A stretch of DNA of 64,000 nt from the NCBI GenBank assembly GCA_017428765.1, contig JAFRQF010000011.1:1-64000 (forward strand), in the 5' to 3' direction. The first letter of the stretch is position 1, and the number at the start of each line of letters is the position of its first letter. Shown here piece by piece: positions 1 to 6,524 of the stretch. A program made the position numbers and the translations under genes. This DNA is from Erysipelotrichaceae bacterium (lineage in GTDB: Bacteria > Bacillota_I > Bacilli_A > Erysipelotrichales > Erysipelotrichaceae). Below the pieces are notes generated by a model, which saw only the letters and a list, made by a program, of their open reading frames with translations, searched no databases and was not told where the DNA came from.

Positions 1-140
1 CTGCATACAGGAAATGGAATACACATACATACATAGACCAGGTATTCACAAACATACTGTATTGTATGATTCAGGTGAACAAAGCTTAAATATCAGACTT
101 CTTAAGAAGCCCATAAGTCTTTAGCTTATGGGAGGTTCAC
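1..140 (+). mobile_element. Right end of an IS200/IS605-type transposon (body left of window)
   Basis: A perfect 8-bp hairpin (CCCATAAG 110-117, CTTATGGG 125-132) with loop TCTTTAG is followed by GGTTCAC (134-140). A 12-bp palindrome CTTCTTAAGAAG (98-109) lies just before it. A subterminal hairpin with a CTTTAG-containing loop followed by TTCAC resembles right ends of IS200/IS605 elements that carry tnpB, where this region also forms the 3' part of the guide RNA scaffold. There is no T-tract after the hairpin, so it is not a standard terminator. The transposase/TnpB body and left end would lie outside the window. The family assignment is inference from memory of such ends. Confidence 0.5.
2..124 (+). 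CDS. C-terminal end of an open frame, possibly TnpB tail
   Basis: One frame stays open from base 2 to the TAG at 122-124 (40 codons, ending ...RLLKKPISL). The stop lies inside the loop of the right-end hairpin. TnpB genes commonly run into the right end of their element, so this may be the last residues of a TnpB-like protein. No diagnostic TnpB motif (such as the zinc-finger cysteines) falls within the visible part, so the frame could be chance. It is partial on its 5' side. Confidence 0.3.
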   Translation, partial: CIQEMEYTYIHRPGIHKHTVLYDSGEQSLNIRLLKKPISL

Positions 141-676
141 TCCGATTTTCTTTTGAGGATGAGGACATAGATATGCAAGATGCCATATGCGATGGCGATC
201 AGCGAGATAAACAGCATCATGTAGAACATCTCATCTTTGAATCCGTTGAGGTAGGAATTGAACATGATGGCTGTCGCCAGCAAAGGAGAGGCGATGATGA
301 TGGTGATGATCTGTTTTTCATCTAACGCTGCCGCCTGTCTTTGCGCGAAAGAATCACGTTTCGGCCGTTTGTAGTTGGCGATGATGTTTGCCTTGCTAAG
401 GAAGTTGTGGTAAAAGAGGAACAGATTCACAGCAATGAACATCGATGCCAGAAGGATGGGAATGGTCAGCTTACGGTAGATGATGTAGGCAACGACGAAA
501 ATGATGATCGCGATCAGGTAGGCTTGGACATAGCTGACATACTGATCGATATTGGAATCAGAGATGATGTAGCCTCTACGGGAAAAAGGCGGTGCATAGA
601 CCGTTCTTTTTTCTTCGTGATAAACAAAAATGCCATTCAGGTCTTTTGGCAGGATCTTTTTCTTTTTTGTGCTCAT
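137..676 (-). CDS. Small four-helix membrane protein of unknown function
   Basis: This gene encodes 179 residues. A lysine-rich cytoplasmic start (MSTKKKKILP) precedes about four hydrophobic segments, near residues 50-68, 72-90, 123-140 and 150-172, and a basic end (LKRKSE). I do not recognise a family. The stop codon TGA (137-139) is formed by the TTCAC end of the neighbouring mobile element, so the original C-terminus may have been longer or different. No Shine-Dalgarno sequence precedes the ATG; a TAAAAT hexamer lies 7 bases upstream, so the message is probably leaderless. It diverges from the PTS operon. Confidence 0.75.
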   Translation of the reverse strand: MSTKKKKILPKDLNGIFVYHEEKRTVYAPPFSRRGYIISDSNIDQYVSYVQAYLIAIIIFVVAYIIYRKLTIPILLASMFIAVNLFLFYHNFLSKANIIANYKRPKRDSFAQRQAAALDEKQIITIIIASPLLATAIMFNSYLNGFKDEMFYMMLFISLIAIAYGILHIYVLILKRKSE

Positions 677-681
677 ACTAA

Positions 682-723
682 TTATTTTACACCGGTACTT
701 GTATTATAATGAAATCATAAACA
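682..723 (+). promoter_or_regulatory. Promoter of the gat-type PTS operon with degenerate cre
   Basis: TATAAT at 705-710 serves as -10. The -35 is weak (TTATTT 682-687 at 17-bp spacing). TGAAATCATAAACA (710-723) matches 12 of 14 positions of the CcpA cre consensus but lacks the central CG; it would overlap the transcription start. A good ribosome-binding site (AAAGGAAA) precedes the ATG at 744. Confidence 0.5.
684..689 (-). promoter_or_regulatory. -10 element for the 179-aa membrane protein (leaderless start)
   Basis: On the minus strand TAAAAT (684-689) is followed by 7 bases (AATTAGT) and then the ATG at 676-674. A transcript starting the usual 6-8 bases after a -10 would begin at the start codon. 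No ribosome-binding site is present. Confidence 0.45.
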
Positions 724-743
724 GATAAACGAAAGGAAAATTT

Positions 744-1214
744 ATGTCGGATATGTTTGATGCAAAGATCGCATTATTTCATAGACATGCTGACAGCAGA
801 GATGAAGCACTTAAGATGCTGGCAGAAGAGTTTATGAAAAGCGGTGTAGCAAAAGAGACTTTTTTTGACGGGATCTTAAACAGGGAAAAAGTGTTCCCGA
901 CCGGTCTGACGCTCAACAATATGTGTGTCGCCATCCCGCATACGGATCCGGAACATGTCAACCGGACCCAGATTGGTTTCATGAGCCTGGATACGCCTGT
1001 CGAATTCATCGAGATGGGCAGTGACGATACCAAGATCCAGGTCACGATGCTTTTCATGCTGGCATTAAAAGAAGCACATCAGCAGATGGATATGCTGATG
1101 AAACTGATGGATGTCTTCCAGAACGATGAACTGATGGAACGCTTCAAAGCTGTCGATAATTACGAAGAGTATATGGGGCTTATCAAGGAAGCCGGACTTG
1201 ACTTGGAGGGGTAA
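744..1214 (+). CDS. gatA: PTS system EIIA component, galactitol/fructose type
   Basis: The 156-residue cytoplasmic EIIA accepts phosphate from HPr and passes it to the IIB protein encoded at 2850. The phosphorylated histidine is most likely H66 in AIPHTDPEH, the conserved active-site signature of the PTS EIIA type 2 (Gat/fructose) family. Length agrees with stand-alone GatA proteins. It is first in an operon with aldolase, isomerase, IIB and IIC genes; the stop is 3 bases before the next start. The sugar is not identified by sequence. The symbol is used in the family sense. Confidence 0.85.
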   Translation: MSDMFDAKIALFHRHADSRDEALKMLAEEFMKSGVAKETFFDGILNREKVFPTGLTLNNMCVAIPHTDPEHVNRTQIGFMSLDTPVEFIEMGSDDTKIQVTMLFMLALKEAHQQMDMLMKLMDVFQNDELMERFKAVDNYEEYMGLIKEAGLDLEG

Positions 1215-1217
1215 AAC

Positions 1218-2063
1218 ATGCTGGTTACGACAAAAGAGATGTTTCAAAGATCCAGAGAGCGCGGTTATGCGATCGTCGCACCGGATTTCTGGGATTCCAA
1301 TTCCTGCAAAACATATGTAGAGGCTGCCGAAGAGCTGGGTGTTCCGGTGATCTTAAGCTTCGCACAGGCGCACAGTGAGATGCTGTCGGTCGAAGAAGCT
1401 TACACACTGGCAAAATACTATGGCGAGAAAGCATCTGTCCCGGTTGCGATCCACCTGGATCATGGTCTGGATGTCGAAACGGTCAAAAAGGCTGTTGATC
1501 TTGGCTATACTTCAGTCATGATCGATGCATCCGCTCAGCCGTATGAAATCAATGTCGCCAGAACCAAAGAAGTCTGTGAATATGCGCATGCGCATGGTGT
1601 AGTGGTGGAGGCGGAACTCGGGCATGTCGGATCGGGCGATGTCATCACTTCCGAAAACAAAGAAGCTCTCCACGATGACCATAACATTTATACAGAAGTC
1701 GATATGGCAAAGCGTTTCGTTGAAGAAACGGGCGTTGATTCATTAGCCGTTTCCATCGGAACGTCTCATGGTCTATACAAAGGTACGCCGGTCATCGATT
1801 TCGATCGTCTGCATGAACTGCGTGCAAATCTTCCGGTACCTCTTGTATTACATGGCGGTTCCGGTTCCGGCGATGAGAACCTGGAAAGATGTGCTACCGA
1901 AGGTATCTCCAAGATCAATGTCTTTACCGATTTCACTGTCGCAGCGATCAATGCGACAAAAGATGAAGACTATGTAAACTGGTATAAGCTGATCCGCGAT
2001 GCCAATGCAGCGATCAAAGAGAAACTCAAATTCTATTTCAGGCTGTTCCATACAGGCGAATAA
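1218..2063 (+). CDS. Class II (zinc) ketose-bisphosphate aldolase
   Basis: The 281-residue protein belongs to the class II aldolase family (FbaA/GatY/KbaY), which cleaves ketose phosphates into DHAP and an aldehyde. Visible hallmarks are HLDHG (catalytic Asp and zinc His near residues 79-82), EAELGHVG, GTSHG and LVLHGGSGSG (zinc and phosphate binding) and KINVFTD near the C-terminus. The N-terminal segment reads APDFWDSNS where GatY/Fba enzymes usually have AFNxxNLE, so substrate choice may differ. The PTS context suggests it cleaves the imported sugar phosphate. Whether it acts on tagatose-1,6-bisphosphate, fructose-1,6-bisphosphate or a 1-phosphate cannot be told from sequence. Confidence 0.85.
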   Translation: MLVTTKEMFQRSRERGYAIVAPDFWDSNSCKTYVEAAEELGVPVILSFAQAHSEMLSVEEAYTLAKYYGEKASVPVAIHLDHGLDVETVKKAVDLGYTSVMIDASAQPYEINVARTKEVCEYAHAHGVVVEAELGHVGSGDVITSENKEALHDDHNIYTEVDMAKRFVEETGVDSLAVSIGTSHGLYKGTPVIDFDRLHELRANLPVPLVLHGGSGSGDENLERCATEGISKINVFTDFTVAAINATKDEDYVNWYKLIRDANAAIKEKLKFYFRLFHTGE

Positions 2064-2081
2064 GTGAGAAAGGGGATCAAT

Positions 2082-2780
2082 ATGGAAAAACACCAACTGA
2101 GAAGGCCATTCTTCGTATGCAATCCGAAAGCATATCTTTATGGCGAAGAGACTTTGAAACTTGCGAAAAAATGTGAAGAACTCGCTGTCCGATACGATTT
2201 CGATGTCATCTTCACTGCCCAGCATGTCGATCTGGCGATGGTCGCCAAGGAATGCCCGCATCTGATCGTCACTGCGCAGCATATGGAATCGCTCAAGCCG
2301 GGAAGAGGCATGGGCCACATCCTTCCGGAAGCTCTTAAGGCTGCCGGAGTCCAGGCAACGTTTTTGAATCATGCGGAGAATCCGATGACGATCAATGAGC
2401 TTGCCAAGACGATCGAACGTGCCAACGAGCTTGGTATCCTGACCATCGTCTGTTCCAATGAAGAAGCCGACACCAGAGCGATCGCCGAGCTTCATCCGGA
2501 TTGCATGGTATGCGAACTGACCAGCCTGATCGGTACCGGTACGACTGCGGACGAGTCCTACATGAAAGCGACCAATGAGATCGTCAAATCCGTCTCTCCG
2601 CAAACTAAGACACTGCAGGCAGCAGGTATCTCGACCGGTGAAGATGTCTACAAGGCCATCAAGTCAGGTGCGGATGCAACAGGCGGTACAAGCGGCATCG
2701 TTGCTGCACCCGATCCTATGGCAAAGCTGGAAGAAATGTTTGAAGCTCTTGACAGGGCAAGGAACGATTTCTGCCGTTAG
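2082..2780 (+). CDS. Archaeal-type triosephosphate isomerase-like protein
   Basis: The 232-residue TIM-barrel protein keeps the catalytic set of triosephosphate isomerase: NPK (lysine), NHAEN (histidine electrophile) and CELTSLIGTG (catalytic Glu plus loop 6). The block AAGISTGEDV and the short length look more like archaeal TIM than the 250-residue bacterial enzyme. The ATG at 2082 is chosen over an upstream GTG at 2064 because AAAGGGG sits 6 bases before it. Inside a PTS operon it probably isomerises a triose or tetrose phosphate released by the aldolase; related TIM-fold enzymes act on erythrulose phosphates. A dedicated housekeeping tpiA would be expected elsewhere. Confidence 0.75.
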   Translation: MEKHQLRRPFFVCNPKAYLYGEETLKLAKKCEELAVRYDFDVIFTAQHVDLAMVAKECPHLIVTAQHMESLKPGRGMGHILPEALKAAGVQATFLNHAENPMTINELAKTIERANELGILTIVCSNEEADTRAIAELHPDCMVCELTSLIGTGTTADESYMKATNEIVKSVSPQTKTLQAAGISTGEDVYKAIKSGADATGGTSGIVAAPDPMAKLEEMFEALDRARNDFCR

Positions 2781-2781
2781 T

Positions 2782-2810
2782 TTGAAAACGTTTACAGAAC
2801 GTACTATAAT
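2782..2810 (+). promoter_or_regulatory. Internal promoter before gatB with perfect cre site
   Basis: TTGAAA (2782-2787), 17 bp, TATAAT (2805-2810) form a strong sigma-A type promoter. TGAAAACGTTTACA (2783-2796) matches the Bacillota cre consensus TGWAANCGNTNWCA at all 14 positions and covers the -35 element. CcpA binding there would block RNA polymerase, so IIB and IIC should be under carbon catabolite repression. Confidence 0.8.
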
Positions 2811-2849
2811 TCAATTAGTGACGTAGTTTTCAAGAAAGGAGTCAATCGT

Positions 2850-3143
2850 ATGAAGAGAATACTGTTATGCTGCGCGACAGGCGTTGCAACAAGCACTGTC
2901 GTCCATAAGAGAGTTGAAGAAGAACTCAAAAAGAGAGGATATGCCAACCAGTTCACGATCACACAGTGCAAGGTCGCAGAAGTTCCGGGCCAGTCTCCGA
3001 ACTATGATCTTTGTGTGAGCACGATCAATATGGATGCCAAGAACTGCGCATGTCCGTTAGTCATCGCGACCAATCTGATCATCAACAGGATGACTGAGCC
3101 GATCTATAACGAGATCGAAGAAAAATTATTCAAATCTGAATAG
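2850..3143 (+). CDS. gatB: PTS system EIIB component, galactitol type
   Basis: The 97-residue EIIB carries the phospho-cysteine at the start of the barrel: LLCCATGVATS, with C8 aligning to the reactive Cys of the CGTGVATS motif in GatB/SgaB proteins. It relays phosphate from EIIA (744) to the sugar in the EIIC channel (3236). A good ribosome-binding site (AAAGGAG) precedes the ATG. The gene sits behind its own cre-controlled promoter. Confidence 0.85.
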   Translation: MKRILLCCATGVATSTVVHKRVEEELKKRGYANQFTITQCKVAEVPGQSPNYDLCVSTINMDAKNCACPLVIATNLIINRMTEPIYNEIEEKLFKSE

Positions 3144-3151
3144 AGTATTTT

Positions 3152-3202
3152 ACTAGAGGCATCTAGTTAAATAACGGAGAACATGGGGCTGCTCTTCTCC
3201 GT
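3152..3202 (+). other. Two tandem hairpins between gatB and gatC
   Basis: ACTAGA-GGCA-TCTAGT (3152-3167) and ACGGAGAA-13 bases-TTCTCCGT (3174-3202) form two stem-loops in the 92-base gap. A-rich sequence and an AAGGGGG ribosome-binding site follow, not a U-tract, so they are not terminators. They may stabilise or process the mRNA and set the IIB/IIC ratio. Confidence 0.5.
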
Positions 3203-3235
3203 AAAAAAATCAAACAAAAAAGGGGGTTTTGATTT

Positions 3236-4576
3236 ATGCAAACTATTGTGAACATTTTCAGTTCAATCAGTGATCTTGGTAAGCTGGTAATGATGCCTAT
3301 CATCATCACACTTATCGGTCTGGTACTCGGTGCAGGCTTTGGCAAGTCATTCCGTGGAGGTCTGACAGTCGCTGTCGGTCTTCTTGGTCTGGATGTCGCT
3401 ACCGGTTTATTAGGCCCTTTGGCGACTGCTGTCGGACAAATGTCTGCAAACTTAGGTCTGTCCCTGAGCACTGTCGATATCGGCTGGCCGGCTGCTGCTG
3501 CTGCTGCATTCGCTACACAAGTCGGTTCTCTGATCATTCCGGTATGTCTTTTAGTCAACATCATCATGATCGTCACACAGACGACACAGACTGTCGACGT
3601 CGATATCTGGAACTACTGGCACTTCGCTTTCACGGGTTCGTTGATCACTGCTGTTACAGGATCTCTGCCGTTAGGCCTTGTTGCTGCTGTAGCAAATGAA
3701 GTCATCATCCTGGTACTTGGCGATGTCACAGCTCCGGCTCTTGACAGAACGCTGGCTATGCCTGGTGTATCTCTCCCACACGGTTTCTCAACTGCGTTTG
3801 CCCCGATCGCAATGCTGTGCAACTGGGTCATCGAAAAGATTCCTGGATTGAGAGATATCGACTTCAACCTTGAAAAACTGCAGGAAAAGATCGGTGTCTT
3901 CGGTGAACCGGTCATCGTCGGTTTCGTTCTCGGTATCCTGATCGGTCTGCTTGGCGGACAGAATTTCAAGACTTTGATCGAAACAGCTGTTTACCTGGCT
4001 GCTGCAATGGTCATCATTCCTAAGATGGCTGCTCTGCTGATGGAAGGTCTGATGCCTATTTCCGATGCGGCTTCCGCATTCATGGACAAGCACTTCCAGG
4101 GCAAGGGCAAGATCTACATCGGTCTTGACTCTGCTGTCGGCTGCGGTCACCCGCTGACCATCGCTCTGGCTTTGATCTTCGTACCTCTTTCCGTCTTGCT
4201 GGCTTTCATCCTTCCGGGCAACACAGTCCTGCCTGCAGGTGACTTAGGTACATTCCCGTTCATGTTCGTTCTGATCCTGCCTCTTTGCAAAGGCAACGGT
4301 TTCAGAAGCCTGATCACAGGCATCATCGTCATGGTCCTTGGTTTCTACTTCTCAACTGCACTGGCTGAGCCGACGACTCTCGTCTGCCACGGCATTCAGC
4401 AGTACACAGAGATCGCATCCCTGTCATCTATCTGTGACGGTGCGAACCCATTGACCTGGCTCTTGTACACGATCGGTACGATCTCACCGGCTGTCGGTTA
4501 CATCGTATTTGCCGCTCTCGCAGTTGCATTCGCAGTCTGGAACGGCATCAGGATCAGAAAAGAAAACAACGCATAA
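3236..4576 (+). CDS. gatC: PTS system EIIC component, galactitol type (permease)
   Basis: This 446-residue integral membrane protein has about ten or more hydrophobic segments and the length of GatC-family permeases, which translocate and phosphorylate galactitol or related polyols/ketoses. Glycine/alanine-rich helices (for example LIGLVLGAGFGKSFRGG near residue 30) and SAVGCGHP near residue 300 are consistent with the family. It ends the operon at a strong terminator. No dehydrogenase (GatD) or tagatose-6-phosphate kinase lies beside it, unlike enteric gat operons. Substrate is unknown. Confidence 0.85.
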   Translation: MQTIVNIFSSISDLGKLVMMPIIITLIGLVLGAGFGKSFRGGLTVAVGLLGLDVATGLLGPLATAVGQMSANLGLSLSTVDIGWPAAAAAAFATQVGSLIIPVCLLVNIIMIVTQTTQTVDVDIWNYWHFAFTGSLITAVTGSLPLGLVAAVANEVIILVLGDVTAPALDRTLAMPGVSLPHGFSTAFAPIAMLCNWVIEKIPGLRDIDFNLEKLQEKIGVFGEPVIVGFVLGILIGLLGGQNFKTLIETAVYLAAAMVIIPKMAALLMEGLMPISDAASAFMDKHFQGKGKIYIGLDSAVGCGHPLTIALALIFVPLSVLLAFILPGNTVLPAGDLGTFPFMFVLILPLCKGNGFRSLITGIIVMVLGFYFSTALAEPTTLVCHGIQQYTEIASLSSICDGANPLTWLLYTIGTISPAVGYIVFAALAVAFAVWNGIRIRKENNA

Positions 4577-4597
4577 TTTCTGATCAAATCCAATGAA

Positions 4598-4627
4598 AAG
4601 GGGCTTTTCATAAGCCCCTTCTTTTTT
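4598..4627 (+). terminator. Rho-independent terminator after gatC
   Basis: AAGGGGCTT (4598-4606) pairs with AAGCCCCTT (4612-4620) around a 5-base loop and is followed by CTTTTTT. The next start codon (4635) is only 7 bases beyond the U-tract. Confidence 0.9.
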
Positions 4628-4634
4628 ACTATCT

Positions 4635-5135
4635 ATGAAGCGATATATCTATCAGAAAAAGTACTACGATTTCAAAGTCGTCTATATCGGCTATTTTGTC
4701 ATTGCGATCGGGCTGTTTTCCTTGTATCAGCTCATCACTACGGGCAACGCCTTATATGCGTTCATCCTGATCGTCTGTGCTTATCAGATCATCAATACCT
4801 TCGTCTCCTTGTCGAATCCTGAAGAGGTCGAGATCGGAAAGGATCATATTGCCTTTAAAGGCTTTGGAAAAACACATCTTTATCGTTTCGATGAGATCGA
4901 AGATTTTCGAGTCAAAGAATTCGTTATGGCGAAGAAGATATACTTACGGATCAATAAGGACAGCGGTCATTTATTGAAAGGAAGATATTGGATAGACTGC
5001 TTATATTTTTCGGATGGTGAGGAACTCTTCAGATATCTGATCAAAAAGGAAGACGAGATCCATCCGGATACGATCAAGGCTTATGCACATAAGTCGAATC
5101 AAATACCATCTGATAAGAAGAAAGAAAATAACTGA
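4635..5135 (+). CDS. Membrane-anchored protein of unknown function
   Basis: The protein has 166 residues, with two predicted membrane helices (about residues 14-33 and 38-58) followed by a soluble domain of roughly 100 residues. The pattern (EEVEIGKDHIAFKGFGK...) suggests a PH-like beta sandwich as in YcxB/bPH-type proteins, but I cannot assign a family. It ends in a lysine-rich tail (SDKKKENN). The ATG follows the gatC terminator by 7 bases and has no ribosome-binding site and no clear -10, so its expression is puzzling. It is followed by the YjbQ gene after 30 bases. Confidence 0.7.
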   Translation: MKRYIYQKKYYDFKVVYIGYFVIAIGLFSLYQLITTGNALYAFILIVCAYQIINTFVSLSNPEEVEIGKDHIAFKGFGKTHLYRFDEIEDFRVKEFVMAKKIYLRINKDSGHLLKGRYWIDCLYFSDGEELFRYLIKKEDEIHPDTIKAYAHKSNQIPSDKKKENN

Positions 5136-5165
5136 AACAGTTTATATATAAAAAGGGGGAAAATC

Positions 5166-5690
5166 ATGGCTGTTTATAAAGAAACGATCACAGGGATCAT
5201 GTCTAAAGGAATCTCTCCGACGTATATCGATATCACAAAACAAGTGCGAGAGATCATCAGAAAGTCAGGGATCAAAGACGGGATCTGCTGTGTCATTTCT
5301 CCGCATACGACCTGTTCGGTATTTTTTGAAGAATACGTTCATGACACGCTTCCGAATGGGAAGGAATTCATACAGCAGGATCTCGATAATGTTCTTGCTA
5401 AGATTATTCCGGACCAGACGGCCTGGGGACAGTATTTCTATCCGGGACTCAAGCATCTTGAAGAAGTGGAATCCTGGCCGGACTATCTGAAATATCTTCC
5501 AAGCGGGACCAGAGAAGAGCTTTGGAATGCGGATGCGCATCTGAAGGCAACGATCTTGGGCAACTCGGCTACTTTTGAAGTCGATAACGGGGAACTCGGC
5601 GTCGGCAAGACAGGCTATGTCTACTTCGTTGATTTCGACCGTACGCACGAAAGAGAAAGAAGATGTAAAGTCGTCGTAATCGGCGAATAA
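5166..5690 (+). CDS. YjbQ/UPF0047 family protein
   Basis: The 174-residue protein matches the YjbQ (UPF0047) family: SPHTTCSVFFEEY (the conserved HTT motif), NADAHLKA with metal-binding His, and the closing FDRTHERERRCKVVVIGE. Family members form trimers with a metal site and some show weak thiamine-phosphate synthase activity; the physiological role is unsettled. This version is longer than the usual 130-140 residues by an insert around residues 60-110. A very strong ribosome-binding site (AGGGGG) precedes the ATG, and a terminator follows. Confidence 0.85.
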   Translation: MAVYKETITGIMSKGISPTYIDITKQVREIIRKSGIKDGICCVISPHTTCSVFFEEYVHDTLPNGKEFIQQDLDNVLAKIIPDQTAWGQYFYPGLKHLEEVESWPDYLKYLPSGTREELWNADAHLKATILGNSATFEVDNGELGVGKTGYVYFVDFDRTHERERRCKVVVIGE

Positions 5691-5747
5691 ATGAACATAG
5701 GTTTACCAAAACTCTGTTTTGGCAGACGATCGGATCATGATACAAAT

Positions 5748-5778
5748 AAAGACGTCCCATTGCAAGGACGTCTTTTTT
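5748..5778 (+). terminator. Terminator after the YjbQ-family gene
   Basis: AAAGACGTCC (5748-5757) pairs with GGACGTCTTT (5766-5775) around an 8-base loop, then TTTTTT ends at 5778. On the other strand TTTATTT follows, so it may also stop minus-strand transcription from plsY. Confidence 0.85.
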
Positions 5779-5826
5779 ATAGGATGATGTAAGATCTAAG
5801 ATTTCGGATCTTTGTTTTTATTTGAT

Positions 5827-6435
5827 CTATTTCTTTTTCTTGCTGCCGATCTTGGATTCAGTGCCGTTTTTAATCCTTTGGATATTGGCTTTGTGACGGT
5901 AGATGACAAATGCCGCAAGACATGCTGTCAATAGGCCGGCGAGATGATTGCCGGACAGGAAGATCAGGATGGCTGCTGAGCTTACACCGATCATGGATGA
6001 TAAGGAGACCATCTTGGAAGGAAGCAGTACGGCAAAGAAGATGACGATCGGAAGAATGAATGTGAACAGATATTCGTGGGTCACATAGATAGCCAGTCCT
6101 AGCAGATAGCCATAGGAACAGGCAACTGCTTTTCCGCCTTTGAAACCGGCGAAGATCGGGAAACAATGGCCGATGCAGACAGCCAGGCCCGCATAGAGTT
6201 CAAAGCCCGGATTGAGCATATGACATAAGACCATGACGATGAGGGCCTTCAAGGCATCCAGAAGGATGACCAGGATCCCGACAGGAGTTCCTAAGACTCT
6301 TGCGGCATTGGTACCGCCGAGATTTCCGGAACCGTAGTTGCGGATGTCCTTGTGAAAAAACACTTTGCCGATCACCAATCCCCATGGGATCGAACCGATC
6401 AGATAACCGATCAAAAGCCATAAAATTACCTTCAT
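5827..6435 (-). CDS. plsY: Acyl-phosphate:glycerol-3-phosphate acyltransferase PlsY
   Basis: The 202-residue polytopic membrane enzyme transfers an acyl group from acyl-phosphate to glycerol-3-phosphate, the first step of phospholipid synthesis in most Gram-positive bacteria. The family motifs are clear: GSIPWGLVIGK near the start, GSGNLGGTN (residues about 35-43) and GHCFPIFAGFKGGKAVA (residues about 88-104). About six membrane helices and a basic tail (GSKKKK) are visible. The ATG at 6435 is preferred to the in-frame ATG at 6444 because AGAGGA lies 9 bases before it. It is divergent from parE, a pairing common in Bacillota. Confidence 0.93.
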   Translation of the reverse strand: MKVILWLLIGYLIGSIPWGLVIGKVFFHKDIRNYGSGNLGGTNAARVLGTPVGILVILLDALKALIVMVLCHMLNPGFELYAGLAVCIGHCFPIFAGFKGGKAVACSYGYLLGLAIYVTHEYLFTFILPIVIFFAVLLPSKMVSLSSMIGVSSAAILIFLSGNHLAGLLTACLAAFVIYRHKANIQRIKNGTESKIGSKKKK

Positions 6436-6482
6436 GATCTTCATTCCTCTCTTTCTTGGAAGGAGTCCTTCGCTTCCTAGTG

Positions 6483-6514
6483 ATTATATCACAGGTATTT
6501 CTTTATGATATAAT
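6483..6514. promoter_or_regulatory. Divergent extended -10 promoters for plsY and parE
   Basis: Minus strand: TGa-TATAAT (6491-6483) drives plsY with a normal leader. Plus strand: TGa-TATAAT (6506-6514) drives parE, whose ATG is at 6525, only 10 bases after the hexamer. Both are perfect extended -10 elements with no good -35. The plus transcript would have a leader of about 0-4 bases and no ribosome-binding site. Confidence 0.75.
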
Positions 6515-6524
6515 TTTAAGAGTT

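Noticed and set aside
3174..3202. Hairpin after gatB as a terminator
   Set aside because: It is followed by an A-run on the plus strand and leads into the gatC ribosome-binding site.
6456..6524. N-terminal extension of ParE
   Set aside because: It lies upstream of the extended -10; ParE proteins begin close to the chosen ATG.
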